Source: an uncultured Anaerolineae bacterium
Lineage (GTDB): Bacteria; Chloroflexota; Anaerolineae; Anaerolineales; Villigracilaceae
Assembly (NCBI GenBank): GCA_903846015.1
Contig: CAIMZS010000251.1
Span: forward strand, 1 to 39,810
Direction of reading: 5' to 3'
DNA length: 39,810 nucleotides
Part shown: positions 1 through 7,682 of the stretch, one piece after another
Numbering within the stretch: the first letter of the stretch is position 1
Layout of the letters: every line of letters begins with the position of its first letter
The notes under the pieces: generated by a model
What the model was told of the DNA's origin: nothing
Seen by the model: only the letters and a program-made list of their open reading frames with translations
Database searches by the model: none
Made by a program: the position numbers and the translations under genes

Positions 1-1635
1 GTCACGAACGATGTCTTCATCGTCACTGGCTCTAATACTACCGAAAATCATCCCATCATTGCCTTGCAGATGAAAGCTGCCGTGCAAAAACACGGCGCCA
101 AAATGATTGTGATCGATCCGCGCCGCATCGAACTTGTCGATCTGGCCGAACTGTGGCTGCCGCTCAAGCCTGGCACTAATGTGCCGGTATTCAGCGCGAT
201 GGCGCATGTTATCGTCCATGAGAACCTGGTAAACCATGATTTTGTGGCCCGGCGCACCGAAGGCTACTCAGAGTTTATCGCCTCGCTCGAAACTTTCACG
301 CCAGAATACGCCGAATCCATTTCTGGAGTGCCCGCGGATGACATCCGCAAGGCTGCCAGGCTGTATGCCAATGCCAAAAATGCCGCCATTTACTGGGGCA
401 TGGGCATTTCGCAGCTTTCGCACGGCACCGCCAGTGCCCTGGCCCTGATCCACCTGGCCTTCCTGACCGGGCAGATCGGGCGCGAAGGCACCGGGCTGAA
501 CCCCTTGCGCGGGCAGAACAACGTTCAGGGCGCTTCGGATATGGGCGCCATGCCGTTCCATTTCCCCGGCTACATGCGCGTCGATGCACCTGGGAATGCC
601 GAAAAATGGGAAAAGGTCTGGCACATCGAACCGAACGGGCTGAACCGCCGCCTGGGCCTGACCACCACCGAAATCCTGGCGCACGCCCATCCGGGTGGTG
701 TGCGCGCATTGTACATCATGGGCGAGAACCCGATGATGTCGGAGCCAAACCTGAACGAGACGCGCAAACACATCCAGCAGCTCGAATTTCTGGTGGCCCA
801 GGATCTGTTTATTAATGAAAGCGCTGCCTTCGCGGATGTCTTCCTACCGGCTGTGCCGTTTGCTGAGAAAGACGGCACTTTTACCAACACCGACCGCCGT
901 GTGCAGCGGGTGAGAGCTGCCCTGTCGCCGCGCGGATCATCGCGCCCTGATCATGAAATCATCTGTGATCTGGCCAAACGTATCGAGCAGCGCACCGGCG
1001 CGGTCAGCGCCGGGTGGGATTATGCCTCTCCGGCGCAGGTGTTTGCCGAAATGGCGGCTGTTGTGCCCGATTTTGCCGGGATCAATTACCAGCGCCTGGA
1101 GGACGGCGGCATCCACTATCCGGCCTGGGATACGTCACACCCTGGCACCCCGATCTTGTTCACAGAGAGTTTCCCGCGCGGGCAGGGAAAATTCACCCCG
1201 CTGGGGTACATCCCGGTGATGGAACTGGCTAACGATGAGTATCCCTTCATCCTGACAACCGGGCGCGTGTTGGAACATTGGCACGGCGGCAGCATGACGC
1301 GGCATTCCAGCCTGAACGAGCTTTCGCCAGAGGCGCGGGTGGAGATTCACCCGGCGGATGCCGATATGCACGGGATTGTGAACGATATGCCGGTGCGGGT
1401 CAGTTCACGGCGCGGCCAGATTGTGCTGCGCGCCACGGTGACCGAACGCTCGACTGTAGGGCTGCTGTTCATCCCGTTCCACTTTGCCGAGGCGGCCGCC
1501 AACCTGCTAACCAATGATGTTCTCGACCCACAAGCGCTGATCCCTGAGTTCAAGGCTTGCGCGGTACAGGTCTTCCCGGCCCAGACCAACGAGCTGCCGA
1601 ACCCGCAGGTCATGCGCCAACGCGGAAGGGGCTGA
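1..1635 (+). CDS. fdhA: Formate dehydrogenase alpha subunit, C-terminal part (5' truncated by window)
   Basis: The frame is open from base 1, so the gene begins upstream and 544 residues are visible. It starts with a GSNTTENHP segment, typical of molybdopterin oxidoreductases of the formate dehydrogenase type, followed by IVIDPRRIEL. The C-terminal molydopterin-dinucleotide-binding domain is clear (TTGRVLEHWHGGSMTRHS, then VRVSSRRGQI and the FIPFHFAEAAANLLTND segment). The family oxidises formate to CO2 using a bis-MGD Mo/W cofactor, passing electrons to NAD or another acceptor. The active-site Cys/Sec and the N-terminal Fe-S clusters would lie outside the window, so the Sec/Cys question cannot be answered here. 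No downstream fdh genes follow, so this is the last gene of its operon. Other FdhF-like oxidoreductases remain possible, but the ENHP segment and the C-terminus favour formate dehydrogenase. Confidence 0.9.
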   Translation, partial: VTNDVFIVTGSNTTENHPIIALQMKAAVQKHGAKMIVIDPRRIELVDLAELWLPLKPGTNVPVFSAMAHVIVHENLVNHDFVARRTEGYSEFIASLETFTPEYAESISGVPADDIRKAARLYANAKNAAIYWGMGISQLSHGTASALALIHLAFLTGQIGREGTGLNPLRGQNNVQGASDMGAMPFHFPGYMRVDAPGNAEKWEKVWHIEPNGLNRRLGLTTTEILAHAHPGGVRALYIMGENPMMSEPNLNETRKHIQQLEFLVAQDLFINESAAFADVFLPAVPFAEKDGTFTNTDRRVQRVRAALSPRGSSRPDHEIICDLAKRIEQRTGAVSAGWDYASPAQVFAEMAAVVPDFAGINYQRLEDGGIHYPAWDTSHPGTPILFTESFPRGQGKFTPLGYIPVMELANDEYPFILTTGRVLEHWHGGSMTRHSSLNELSPEARVEIHPADADMHGIVNDMPVRVSSRRGQIVLRATVTERSTVGLLFIPFHFAEAAANLLTNDVLDPQALIPEFKACAVQVFPAQTNELPNPQVMRQRGRG

Positions 1636-1722
1636 TCAGGTCATTGCTGGCAACGCTGCACAGCGCATCAAGGTTTCTGCCCGAATTGCTAAATTAATTT
1701 CTCTATCGTTCCGCCTGCATGG

Positions 1723-1853
1723 TATAATATTTGCCGTTGCTGGGTAAGAACGCCAGTCTGGTTGAAAATTATGAGCAGGCGGGAAATCAGACCACCGGAT
1801 GGGGGCTTGCAATTTTTGCAAGTTGGGCGGTGTTTCTCACTGACTTGATATGA
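1723..1853 (+). other. TATAAT box followed by a short hydrophobic open frame
   Basis: A perfect TATAAT is at 1723-1728 (-35 weak). An open frame begins after the in-frame TAA at 1725 and, from TTG at 1731 or 1737, runs to TGA at 1851-1853, about 40 codons. Its second half is hydrophobic (GWGLAIFASWAVFL), like one membrane segment. There is no Shine-Dalgarno sequence, so it would have to be leaderless or is a decayed gene end. It contains a 7-bp inverted repeat, CTTGCAA-ttt-TTGCAAG (1806-1822). I do not recognise it. A remnant of a membrane protein gene is as likely as a real small protein. Confidence 0.2.
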
Positions 1854-1872
1854 TAATATTCAACCAATCGTC

Positions 1873-2219
1873 ATGCGCAAGGTAAAAATCGATTTTTGTG
1901 TTTCGCAGATGGACGGCGCTTCTGGCATTACCAGCATCGTCGAAAAACCAACTATTGATTACCTGGTCAGCATGTGCTTTTACATCTTTGAACCCAGGGT
2001 GATTGGCTATATCCCAAAAGGGAAATACCTGGAATTTCCCGATCTCATCCAGATGTTGTTGGTTGCCGGGGAAAAGGTGGCTGGTTATTCTTTTGACGGC
2101 TACTGGCAAGATCTGATCTGGGCTGCGCGGATGATTATGAGCAGGCTGCAATGGATTTTGAGAATATGCGCAGCCAATTTCTACCCGAGCAGCAAATGTC
2201 TGATCAGGTTCGTACCTGA
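1873..2219 (+). pseudogene. Sugar-nucleotidyltransferase remnant, N-truncated and frameshifted
   Basis: The first frame reads as the middle and end of a glucose-1-phosphate nucleotidyltransferase (NTP_transferase family): VEKPTIDYLVSMCFYIFEPRVIGYIPKG, then FPDLIQMLL, GEKVAGYSFDGYW. The usual next motif (GRPDDYEQAMxDFE) is not in that frame. It appears in another frame from about 2115 as ADDYEQAAMDFENMRSQF, ending at TGA 2217-2219. A frameshift therefore lies between about 2107 and 2127. The whole N-terminal nucleotide-binding half (GGxGTRL region, about 120 residues) is absent upstream. What I see is a broken gene; the family assignment comes from these remembered motifs. It sits just upstream of pseB, so it probably belonged to a surface-sugar gene cluster that has decayed. 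Confidence 0.75.
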
Positions 2220-2236
2220 TCAAGAATCAATATAAT
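2201..2236 (+). promoter_or_regulatory. Perfect inverted repeat abutting a TATAAT box upstream of pseB
   Basis: TGATCAGGT (2201-2209) and ACCTGATCA (2214-2222) are perfect 9-bp arms around a TCGT loop, followed 8 bp later by TATAAT (2231-2236). The repeat covers the expected -35 position, as a repressor or activator site would. It also overlaps the last codons of the pseudogene, so it could instead be a hairpin at that transcript's end, although no T-run follows. If the -10 is used, the pseB mRNA has a leader of about 225 nt. Confidence 0.4.
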
Positions 2237-2467
2237 TTAAACAATCCTTGCCGGAGCATGACATTGTTATTACGCTTATCGATCATGCCTGGGCAAGTTC
2301 AGAGATTGCAAATATTTTTCCAATGGCGCAAAAATAAATTCAAGGGCGATGATGATGCCATATTTAGCATCTGGCAGGCATCGGTTATGCAATTCGTTTC
2401 CCCCCTGATACCCAGGTTAGCCTGCCCCTTCTGCGTCAATAACACTCTGCTAGTTTCGGAGTAACCT
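2220..2467. other. Gap before pseB without a convincing gene
   Basis: An open frame from 2258 to 2464 would encode 68 residues and stops 3 nt before pseB. Its start has GGAG only 1 nt away and its composition is not convincing. A different frame reads EHDIVITLIDHAWASSEIAN before a stop, which hints at a decayed coding sequence. I see no recognisable family in either frame and treat the stretch as leader plus gene debris. Confidence 0.4.
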
Positions 2468-3478
2468 ATGGATTGGAAAGACAAAGTCGTGCTGATCACC
2501 GGCGGTACTGGTTCGTTCGGTAAAAAGTTTATTAAGGCCCTGTTAGCGGAAAAACATCCCAAAAAAATTATCGTCTTCAGCCGCGATGAGCTCAAGCAGC
2601 ATGAGATGCGTGTGGCGGGTTATGAGCATTTGTCGCTGCGCTACTTCATTGGCGATGTGCGTGATCGTGAGCGGTTGGTACGCGCCATGCATGGTGTCGA
2701 TATTGTTGTACATGCTGCTGCGCTCAAGCAGGTGCCGGCTTGCGAATACAATCCCATGGAAGCTGTCAAGACCAATATCATTGGCACATCCAACGTGCTC
2801 GAAGCTGCTTTGGATGCTGGCGTGGGGAAAGTGCTGGCCCTCAGCACCGATAAAGCCGTAAGCCCGGCCAACCTTTATGGTGGCACCAAGCTGGTCGCTG
2901 AAAAATTGGTGATTCAATCCAATGCTTATGCAGCCGGGACTTCGACCCGTTACTCATGCGTGCGTTACGGCAACGTGGTTGGTTCGCGCGGTTCGGTTGT
3001 GCCACTCTTCTTGAAACAAAGGAAGTCTGGTCGTATTACCATCACGGATGACCGTATGACCCGTTTTTGGCTTTCGCTTGAACAGGGGGTACACTTTGTG
3101 ATGGACTGTATCGAGCAGATGGAAGGTGGCGAGGTGTTCGTTCCGAAGATTCCAAGCACAAAAGTGATCGATCTTGCCCGCGCCATCGCGCCTGATGCCC
3201 AGATTGATATCATCGGTATTCGCGCTGGCGAGAAACTGCACGAGGATCTGCTCTCCGCTGATGAAGCTCGGCACACCATCGAACTGGAACGAATGTACGT
3301 TGTCCAGCCCGCCGAGGCGGTTTGGTTTGGGTATTCGTGGAAAGAAAAAGGCCAACCGGTTCCAGAAGGTTTCTCTTATACCAGCGATAATAATACCGAA
3401 TGGCTGGATGTGCAGGGTATCAAGCAGTATATCGCCCCATTTGAAGAAGCTTTCGCCATTGGAGCCCTGGACGGTTAG
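2468..3478 (+). CDS. pseB: UDP-N-acetylglucosamine 4,6-dehydratase (PseB/FlaA1-like)
   Basis: The 336-residue product is a short-chain dehydrogenase-type sugar nucleotide dehydratase. It has the NAD(P)-binding loop TGGTGSFG at 11-18, STDKAVSP at 126-133, and the catalytic YGGTK (Y137, K141), and the family's usual length. PseB converts UDP-GlcNAc to the 4-keto-6-deoxy-L-altro sugar, the first step of pseudaminic acid and related surface-sugar synthesis. GGAG lies 6-7 nt before the ATG. The normal partner, the PseC aminotransferase, is not downstream: the next gene is a convergent regulator. Upstream is a broken sugar nucleotidyltransferase. The gene is intact but isolated, so it may serve a pathway encoded elsewhere or be on its way out. 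A CapD/FlaA1-type retaining dehydratase is the main alternative. Confidence 0.9.
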   Translation: MDWKDKVVLITGGTGSFGKKFIKALLAEKHPKKIIVFSRDELKQHEMRVAGYEHLSLRYFIGDVRDRERLVRAMHGVDIVVHAAALKQVPACEYNPMEAVKTNIIGTSNVLEAALDAGVGKVLALSTDKAVSPANLYGGTKLVAEKLVIQSNAYAAGTSTRYSCVRYGNVVGSRGSVVPLFLKQRKSGRITITDDRMTRFWLSLEQGVHFVMDCIEQMEGGEVFVPKIPSTKVIDLARAIAPDAQIDIIGIRAGEKLHEDLLSADEARHTIELERMYVVQPAEAVWFGYSWKEKGQPVPEGFSYTSDNNTEWLDVQGIKQYIAPFEEAFAIGALDG

Positions 3479-3500
3479 CGACTCATAAAAATATTAAAGA

Positions 3501-4190
3501 CTACTTGCCAATCGGAGTATGTCCAATCATCTCTGTAACATTGAAGTGGCGGATTCCCGCATTCGCGATGCGGGTTTTATCCTTGCTTTTAATCGCATCT
3601 ACGATCTCCGTATGTTCATGCAGTACCATTCCCATTTTATCTGGATTGAGGCGAATGAACATGAACATTTGTTTCCCTGTCATCTGGCAAAGCGCGTTGA
3701 TAAATACCGGGAACAGAGAATTGTGAGTAGATTCTGCGACCCGCAGATGAAACTCCAGATCAAAACGGCTAAATAAATCCACATCGTCTCTGCACTGTTC
3801 CATTTTGTCCAGCGCTTCATAAATGGATTGGAAATCTTCCACTGTGGCTTTTTCTGAAGCGATATCAAATACTGCCAGTTCAAGCCTGGTGCGCGCCTCC
3901 ACGATGTCAATAAAATTAGTGCGATAACTGTTTTGATTTTTAAGCAGCATGGTTTCCAGGCGATTTACCACTTTTTCATTTTCCAGGTTTGCCACATAAA
4001 TGCCTTTGCCGGGCTTTATTTCCAGTAAGCCTTTTTCTGATAACGAGCGCAAGGCTTCTCTGAGTACATTTCTACTGACACCATACTGTGCCGACAGTGT
4101 TCGCTCGGAGGGGAGCTTGTCCCCGGTAGACATATTCTGAATGGTTTTTTCGATTTGATTGGAAATATTGTCATACAAAAATTGTGGCAT
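3501..4190 (-). CDS. GntR-family transcriptional regulator, FadR/FCD subfamily
   Basis: The N-terminal winged helix-turn-helix is clear (KLPSERTLSAQYGVSRNVLREALRSL, then KGLLEIKPGKGIYV). It is followed by an alpha-helical FCD ligand domain with the typical acidic/His metal-site pattern (EARTRLEL, FDLEFH, LHEHTEIVDAI, IRHF). I choose ATG at 4190 (229 aa) because AGGA lies 6 nt upstream (aaaggatacttt-ATG). A GTG at 4241 would add 17 residues with no good ribosome binding site. FCD regulators usually sense small organic acids and control adjacent catabolic genes, but no such gene adjoins it here: pseB converges on it and a recombinase-like gene diverges from it. The effector is unknown. Confidence 0.85.
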   Translation of the reverse strand: MPQFLYDNISNQIEKTIQNMSTGDKLPSERTLSAQYGVSRNVLREALRSLSEKGLLEIKPGKGIYVANLENEKVVNRLETMLLKNQNSYRTNFIDIVEARTRLELAVFDIASEKATVEDFQSIYEALDKMEQCRDDVDLFSRFDLEFHLRVAESTHNSLFPVFINALCQMTGKQMFMFIRLNPDKMGMVLHEHTEIVDAIKSKDKTRIANAGIRHFNVTEMIGHTPIGK

Positions 4191-4584
4191 AAAGTATCCT
4201 TTGCGTGCCTGGAATTTATTGGCAAATTCCTGGTTAGTCACGGATCATTATCTACTTATGATGAATATAACGAAGGTGTGGCTTTATAACATGGTTTGAG
4301 CCGATTTATACCCTTTCCGGCATTTTAGAATTTGAAGCGAATTTAATCCGGCAGATTCATCCAAAATAAATATAACTAAAAATCCAATGAACGATTATAC
4401 GCTCGGAAAGTATTCTTGCGCAAGTAAACGGAATAACATACCGGACGATAACCGCCTGTAATCCACAAGTCTGCTGGGGAATAGTGACAGTTTCATTTCA
4501 ATTACGAATCAGCCTGTGTAAATTTTCTTCAAACGTGCTACACTATGCGCGTAGTGATTATTTTGTTATCGTATGGAGAAAAAT
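4191..4584. promoter_or_regulatory. Divergent intergenic region with palindrome 4541-4556
   Basis: This AT-rich spacer separates the divergent GntR regulator and the recombinase-like gene. CACTATGCGCGTAGTG at 4541-4556 is a 16-bp near-palindrome (one mismatched pair). It overlaps a plausible -10 (TACACT, about 4539-4544) with a TGTAAA -35 candidate 16 bp upstream, so it is placed like a repressor operator for the downstream gene. A looser TCAT-N9-ATGA repeat lies near 4245-4262, next to the regulator. Neither site matches an operator I can name. Confidence 0.4.
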
Positions 4585-5487
4585 ATGGCAGAGTCTGCTG
4601 CTGTCACTGCGCACATTACCGCAAATACTACTATTGCCCCAGCGGTTAATGCGTATGAAGTTTATTTAAATGACCAACATCGTTCGCCCTATACCGTCAA
4701 GGCATTTCTTTCAGATTTGCGCTTGATGACTAATTATTTCTCGCCGGATCGCGCTCTGGGCGATATTACCACCAATGATCTGAATAAGTTTTTTGAGTGG
4801 ATGCAGAAGGAAAGGGGTGTGCCTTGCAGCCCAAAAACATTAGCGCGCCGTATCACCACCATCAAGTCATTTTTTCGCTGGCTGTATAAAAACGCCACCC
4901 TGGTGCTTGATCCTGCCGAGCGGGTGGTGCAGCGTTCTGTGATGAGCCCGCTGCCTGAGATCCTGAGCGAAGATGAGATCCAGGCGATTACCCTGGCTGC
5001 GGATCGTTACCGCCGCAAGGCCAAACCTGATGCCCGTCCCTATACTTTGCTTTACCTGATGCTCACCACCGGCATGAAAAAAAGGGAATGCCTGGGTATT
5101 CACCTCAACCATCTCGACTTTCAATCACCCGACGGCCCGATCCTTTTTATCCGTTATGCCGCTCCCATCAGCCGTTACAAGGAGCGTAAACTGCCCCTGG
5201 CTGAAGAGTGGCTGCAGGCTTATGAAGAATACGTTGCGCAGTATAAGCCGACGGAGGCCTTGTTCCCCTGGTCTCCCCGCCGGTTGGAATATTTGCTGGA
5301 AGACATCGGCAAGGATGCCGGCCTCAACAAGCATCTGTCCTTTGACATGTGCCGTTGGACTTATGCGCTTTCGGAATACCGGCGCGGTGTTGAAAATGAT
5401 AGGATTCGTCAGAATCTGGGTGTTTCAAAAATCCAGTGGCGCGAATTAAACTTGAAGTTGAAGCAAATGGTGACAATCGCTGAATAA
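4585..5487 (+). CDS. Tyrosine-recombinase-fold protein, probably catalytically inactive
   Basis: The 300-residue product has a XerC/D-like layout: an N-terminal core-binding domain (YTVKAFLSDLRLM, then RRITTIKSFFRWLYKN, about residues 36-104) and a C-terminal catalytic-fold domain. Aligned by eye to E. coli XerD, five of six active-site residues differ: Arg148 is K165 (TTGMKK), Lys172 is S196, His244 is D254, His270 is V280, and the nucleophile Tyr279 is N289. The last 30 residues contain no tyrosine. Only Arg247 is kept (R257 in CRWTYAL). The frame is intact, so this looks like an exapted DNA-binding protein and not a fresh pseudogene. The ATG at 4585 has GGAG 6 nt upstream; an in-frame ATG at 4573 overlaps that site and is less likely. 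Confidence 0.8.
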   Translation: MAESAAVTAHITANTTIAPAVNAYEVYLNDQHRSPYTVKAFLSDLRLMTNYFSPDRALGDITTNDLNKFFEWMQKERGVPCSPKTLARRITTIKSFFRWLYKNATLVLDPAERVVQRSVMSPLPEILSEDEIQAITLAADRYRRKAKPDARPYTLLYLMLTTGMKKRECLGIHLNHLDFQSPDGPILFIRYAAPISRYKERKLPLAEEWLQAYEEYVAQYKPTEALFPWSPRRLEYLLEDIGKDAGLNKHLSFDMCRWTYALSEYRRGVENDRIRQNLGVSKIQWRELNLKLKQMVTIAE

Positions 5488-5490
5488 AAT

Positions 5491-5513
5491 GGGGCAGGTT
5501 ATCAACCTGCCCC
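5491..5513 (+). terminator. Bidirectional terminator between recombinase-like gene and tilS
   Basis: GGGGCAGGTT (5491-5500) and AACCTGCCCC (5504-5513) form a perfect 10-bp stem with an ATC loop. A GTTTTTA tail follows on the plus strand, and an A-rich run precedes it, giving an ATTTTATT tail on the minus strand. The tilS stop codon (TGA, 5502-5504) lies in the loop, so the last tilS codons form one arm of the hairpin. Confidence 0.9.
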
Positions 5514-6878
5514 GTTTTTATTCAGCTCAATTTTTATGATCCGGCGGGTCTTGTCTGTGATCTTAAATCGTTCTGACAGGCGCAGCCCGGCCACCCAGGC
5601 GATCTCAGCGCCGACGCACACCACCGGCCAGCCCGCCCGCATTCTCCGGGGGATTTTCAGGTTGATAAATAATTCGGCCAACTTTATTGTTTGGCGCGGC
5701 ATACCGAGCGGCTCAAACCTGTCGCCGCTGTGGTAGCCACGGATGTGTATCCGGTCAGTGGAAAGACCAGCATCCAGCCATGCAGTAAATCGTTGCGGGT
5801 TTTCAAGCACGTTGGTAAAACCCTGGTCCGTTATTTCCTCGGCGTTGAGCACCCATCCATTTCCGAGCGGCGTCTGTCCGCTGGTGATCTGGAATGGCGC
5901 GTTGATCTGGGGCCATTCGCACGGCAGTCCTTGCTCATCACAGGTCACATATAATTGATTGCCTTCCACCAGTGTTTTCATCCCACCAGCAATGTCAACG
6001 GGTTTGAGCGCGGCCGCTCTGCCGAGGGCCATAAAATCCACGTCTCTTTCACCCGGGTTAAGCAGATAGGCGGCTTTGCGGAATAGGTTCCGGCGCAGCG
6101 GTAGTGACAGCTCGCTCAGCGCTGGCAGGCTAAAGCAGATATAGCCCTGGCCCACGCTGCTGACGGTTTTTTGCCAGGCGCTCTCCACTACTTCCTCCAA
6201 TAATTGATAATCGCCCTGCAGTACCAGGGCTGTTTTCACCAAAGATTGGCGAATTTGCGGATTGTAGTGCTCCAGGGCGGGTAAAAGTTCGTGGCGCAGC
6301 TGGTTGCGAAAATACAGCGTGTCGGTATTGCTGGTGTCGATGCGCGCTTCCAGATTATGTTCGCGGCAGCAGGCTTCGGTGTCCGCGCGGGTCCAATCCA
6401 ACAAGGGGCGTGTGATCGGAATTTCAGTGTCAAAGGTCGGCAGGATCACGCGGGCGGACATCCCACGCAGACCGGAAAGCCCGGTGCCGCGCAGGATATG
6501 CATCAGCACAGTCTCGGCCTGGTCATCGGCAGTGTGCCCAACCGCCACTGCTTGCGCCCCGATTTTGCGAGCCTCGCGGAACAGGAAGCGGTAGCGCAGT
6601 TCGCGCGCGGCCTGTTCAATGGACAAGCGTTCATTGCGCGCATACGCTGCCACATCGGCAGCTGCGCTTACAAAAGGCAGCCCCAGTTTTTCGGCATAAT
6701 TTCGCACGAATTCCACGTCTGCATCTGCCTCGGGCCGCAGGCCGTGATTGAAAGTGGCGGCCACAAGCGGCAATCCCAGGCTATGGAGCGAACAGAGCAG
6801 GGCAAGCGAATCTGGCCCTCCTGAGACTCCCACCACGATGGGTTTGTCCGCTTCAAAATCGACCCATAATTTCTTCAT
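5502..6878 (-). CDS. tilS: tRNA(Ile)-lysidine synthase
   Basis: This 458-residue PP-loop ATPase modifies C34 of the CAU-anticodon tRNA-Ile with lysine, switching its decoding from AUG to AUA. The ATP-binding SGGPDS is at 19-24, followed by FNHGLR and VGHTADDQAETVLM(H)ILRGTGLSGL, all diagnostic for TilS. The C-terminal substrate-binding domain is present (GDRFEPLGM, KLAELFINLKIPRRMR). Length is typical. The ATG at 6878 lies 7 nt after the mce stop, so both are probably one transcript. Its 3' end is folded into the shared terminator. Confidence 0.95.
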   Translation of the reverse strand: MKKLWVDFEADKPIVVGVSGGPDSLALLCSLHSLGLPLVAATFNHGLRPEADADVEFVRNYAEKLGLPFVSAAADVAAYARNERLSIEQAARELRYRFLFREARKIGAQAVAVGHTADDQAETVLMHILRGTGLSGLRGMSARVILPTFDTEIPITRPLLDWTRADTEACCREHNLEARIDTSNTDTLYFRNQLRHELLPALEHYNPQIRQSLVKTALVLQGDYQLLEEVVESAWQKTVSSVGQGYICFSLPALSELSLPLRRNLFRKAAYLLNPGERDVDFMALGRAAALKPVDIAGGMKTLVEGNQLYVTCDEQGLPCEWPQINAPFQITSGQTPLGNGWVLNAEEITDQGFTNVLENPQRFTAWLDAGLSTDRIHIRGYHSGDRFEPLGMPRQTIKLAELFINLKIPRRMRAGWPVVCVGAEIAWVAGLRLSERFKITDKTRRIIKIELNKNGAG

Positions 6879-6885
6879 GCAGGTC

Positions 6886-7290
6886 TCAAACCTGGTACAA
6901 CTCTACTAATACGCCGCTGGCGCTTTCAGGGTGAACAAAGGCATAACGCTTGCCATCGGAAGAAGTGCGCGGCTGTTCATTGATCATGCGCACGCCTTTG
7001 GCTTTGAGCTGTTCCAGCATCCCGTCGATGTCATCCACCTCCAGGCAAACGTGGTGCATCCCCTGCCCGCGTTTTGTCAGGTATTTGGCGATACCGGAAT
7101 CAGGCGTGGTGGGTTGGACGAGTTCGATCTCGCTGCCCGCAAGCGGTAAAAAGGCCACCCTGGATTTTTCCACGGGTACGTCGCGCATTTCGTGCAGCTT
7201 CAAACCGAGCGCATCCCGCCAGAAGGCGAGAGAATCGTCGATATCTTCGACGACAATGGCGATGTGGTTGATCTTCTTAATTTTTGGCAT
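6886..7290 (-). CDS. mce: Methylmalonyl-CoA epimerase
   Basis: This 134-residue glyoxalase/VOC-fold enzyme interconverts (S)- and (R)-methylmalonyl-CoA in the propionyl-CoA to succinyl-CoA route. Two VOC repeats are visible, with the metal-ligand positions His9 (INHIAIVVED), a Glu near 54-56 (EIELVQP), His79/80 (GQGMHHVCLEVDD) and Glu130 (GVLVELYQ). AAGGA precedes the ATG by 4 nt. It leads the mce-tilS pair. No mutase genes are in view, so the rest of the pathway must be elsewhere. Confidence 0.92.
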   Translation of the reverse strand: MPKIKKINHIAIVVEDIDDSLAFWRDALGLKLHEMRDVPVEKSRVAFLPLAGSEIELVQPTTPDSGIAKYLTKRGQGMHHVCLEVDDIDGMLEQLKAKGVRMINEQPRTSSDGKRYAFVHPESASGVLVELYQV

Positions 7291-7682
7291 GGCTTCCTTT
7301 TTCAGAGTATCAACTGAGTTTTTATAAATACCATTTTACCCTTAATCGGGCATCCATGTTTCGCTGGTTGTTCTTGTTTTCTGCCAGAAGAAAGCCCAGC
7401 AGGCCCCATCATCCCTTCATCATGTCGTGCCCGGAATCAGGATTTAAGAACTAGTTAGGACATTTGCTGATCGCGCAAAAATGATAGTAAGGTCGACCCC
7501 ACCAATGTTAATGGGCGTAAATGACTTGCCTCGTTAATAAATTTCTTATAAAATTCTTTTTAACCACAGATAGGCGTCAGGTAAAATAGAACCTGAAAAC
7601 TTTCATAAAATTTCAATGATATTGTCTAATCGAACACTACAAAAATAAACCAATTTTTATTTCATCTGAGGAGATACCGAAA
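7291..7682. promoter_or_regulatory. Divergent mce/htpG intergenic region, htpG promoter near 7526-7554
   Basis: For htpG, TTGCCT (7526-7531) is followed after 17 bp by TAAAAT (7549-7554), or after 15 bp by the overlapping TATAAA (7547-7552). This gives a leader of about 120 nt and a GAGGAG ribosome binding site 9 nt before the ATG. I looked for a CIRCE element (TTAGCACTC-N9-GAGTGCTAA) and see none, so HrcA control is not supported. The remainder (about 7330-7520) holds no gene that I can recognise. Confidence 0.55.

Noticed and set aside
4191-5520. Prophage or integrative element around the recombinase-like gene
   Set aside because: No att-type direct repeats, no tRNA and no phage genes are seen, and the recombinase has lost its active site.
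7291-7682. Possible CIRCE/HrcA site before htpG
   Set aside because: No TTAGCACTC-N9-GAGTGCTAA-like repeat is visible.
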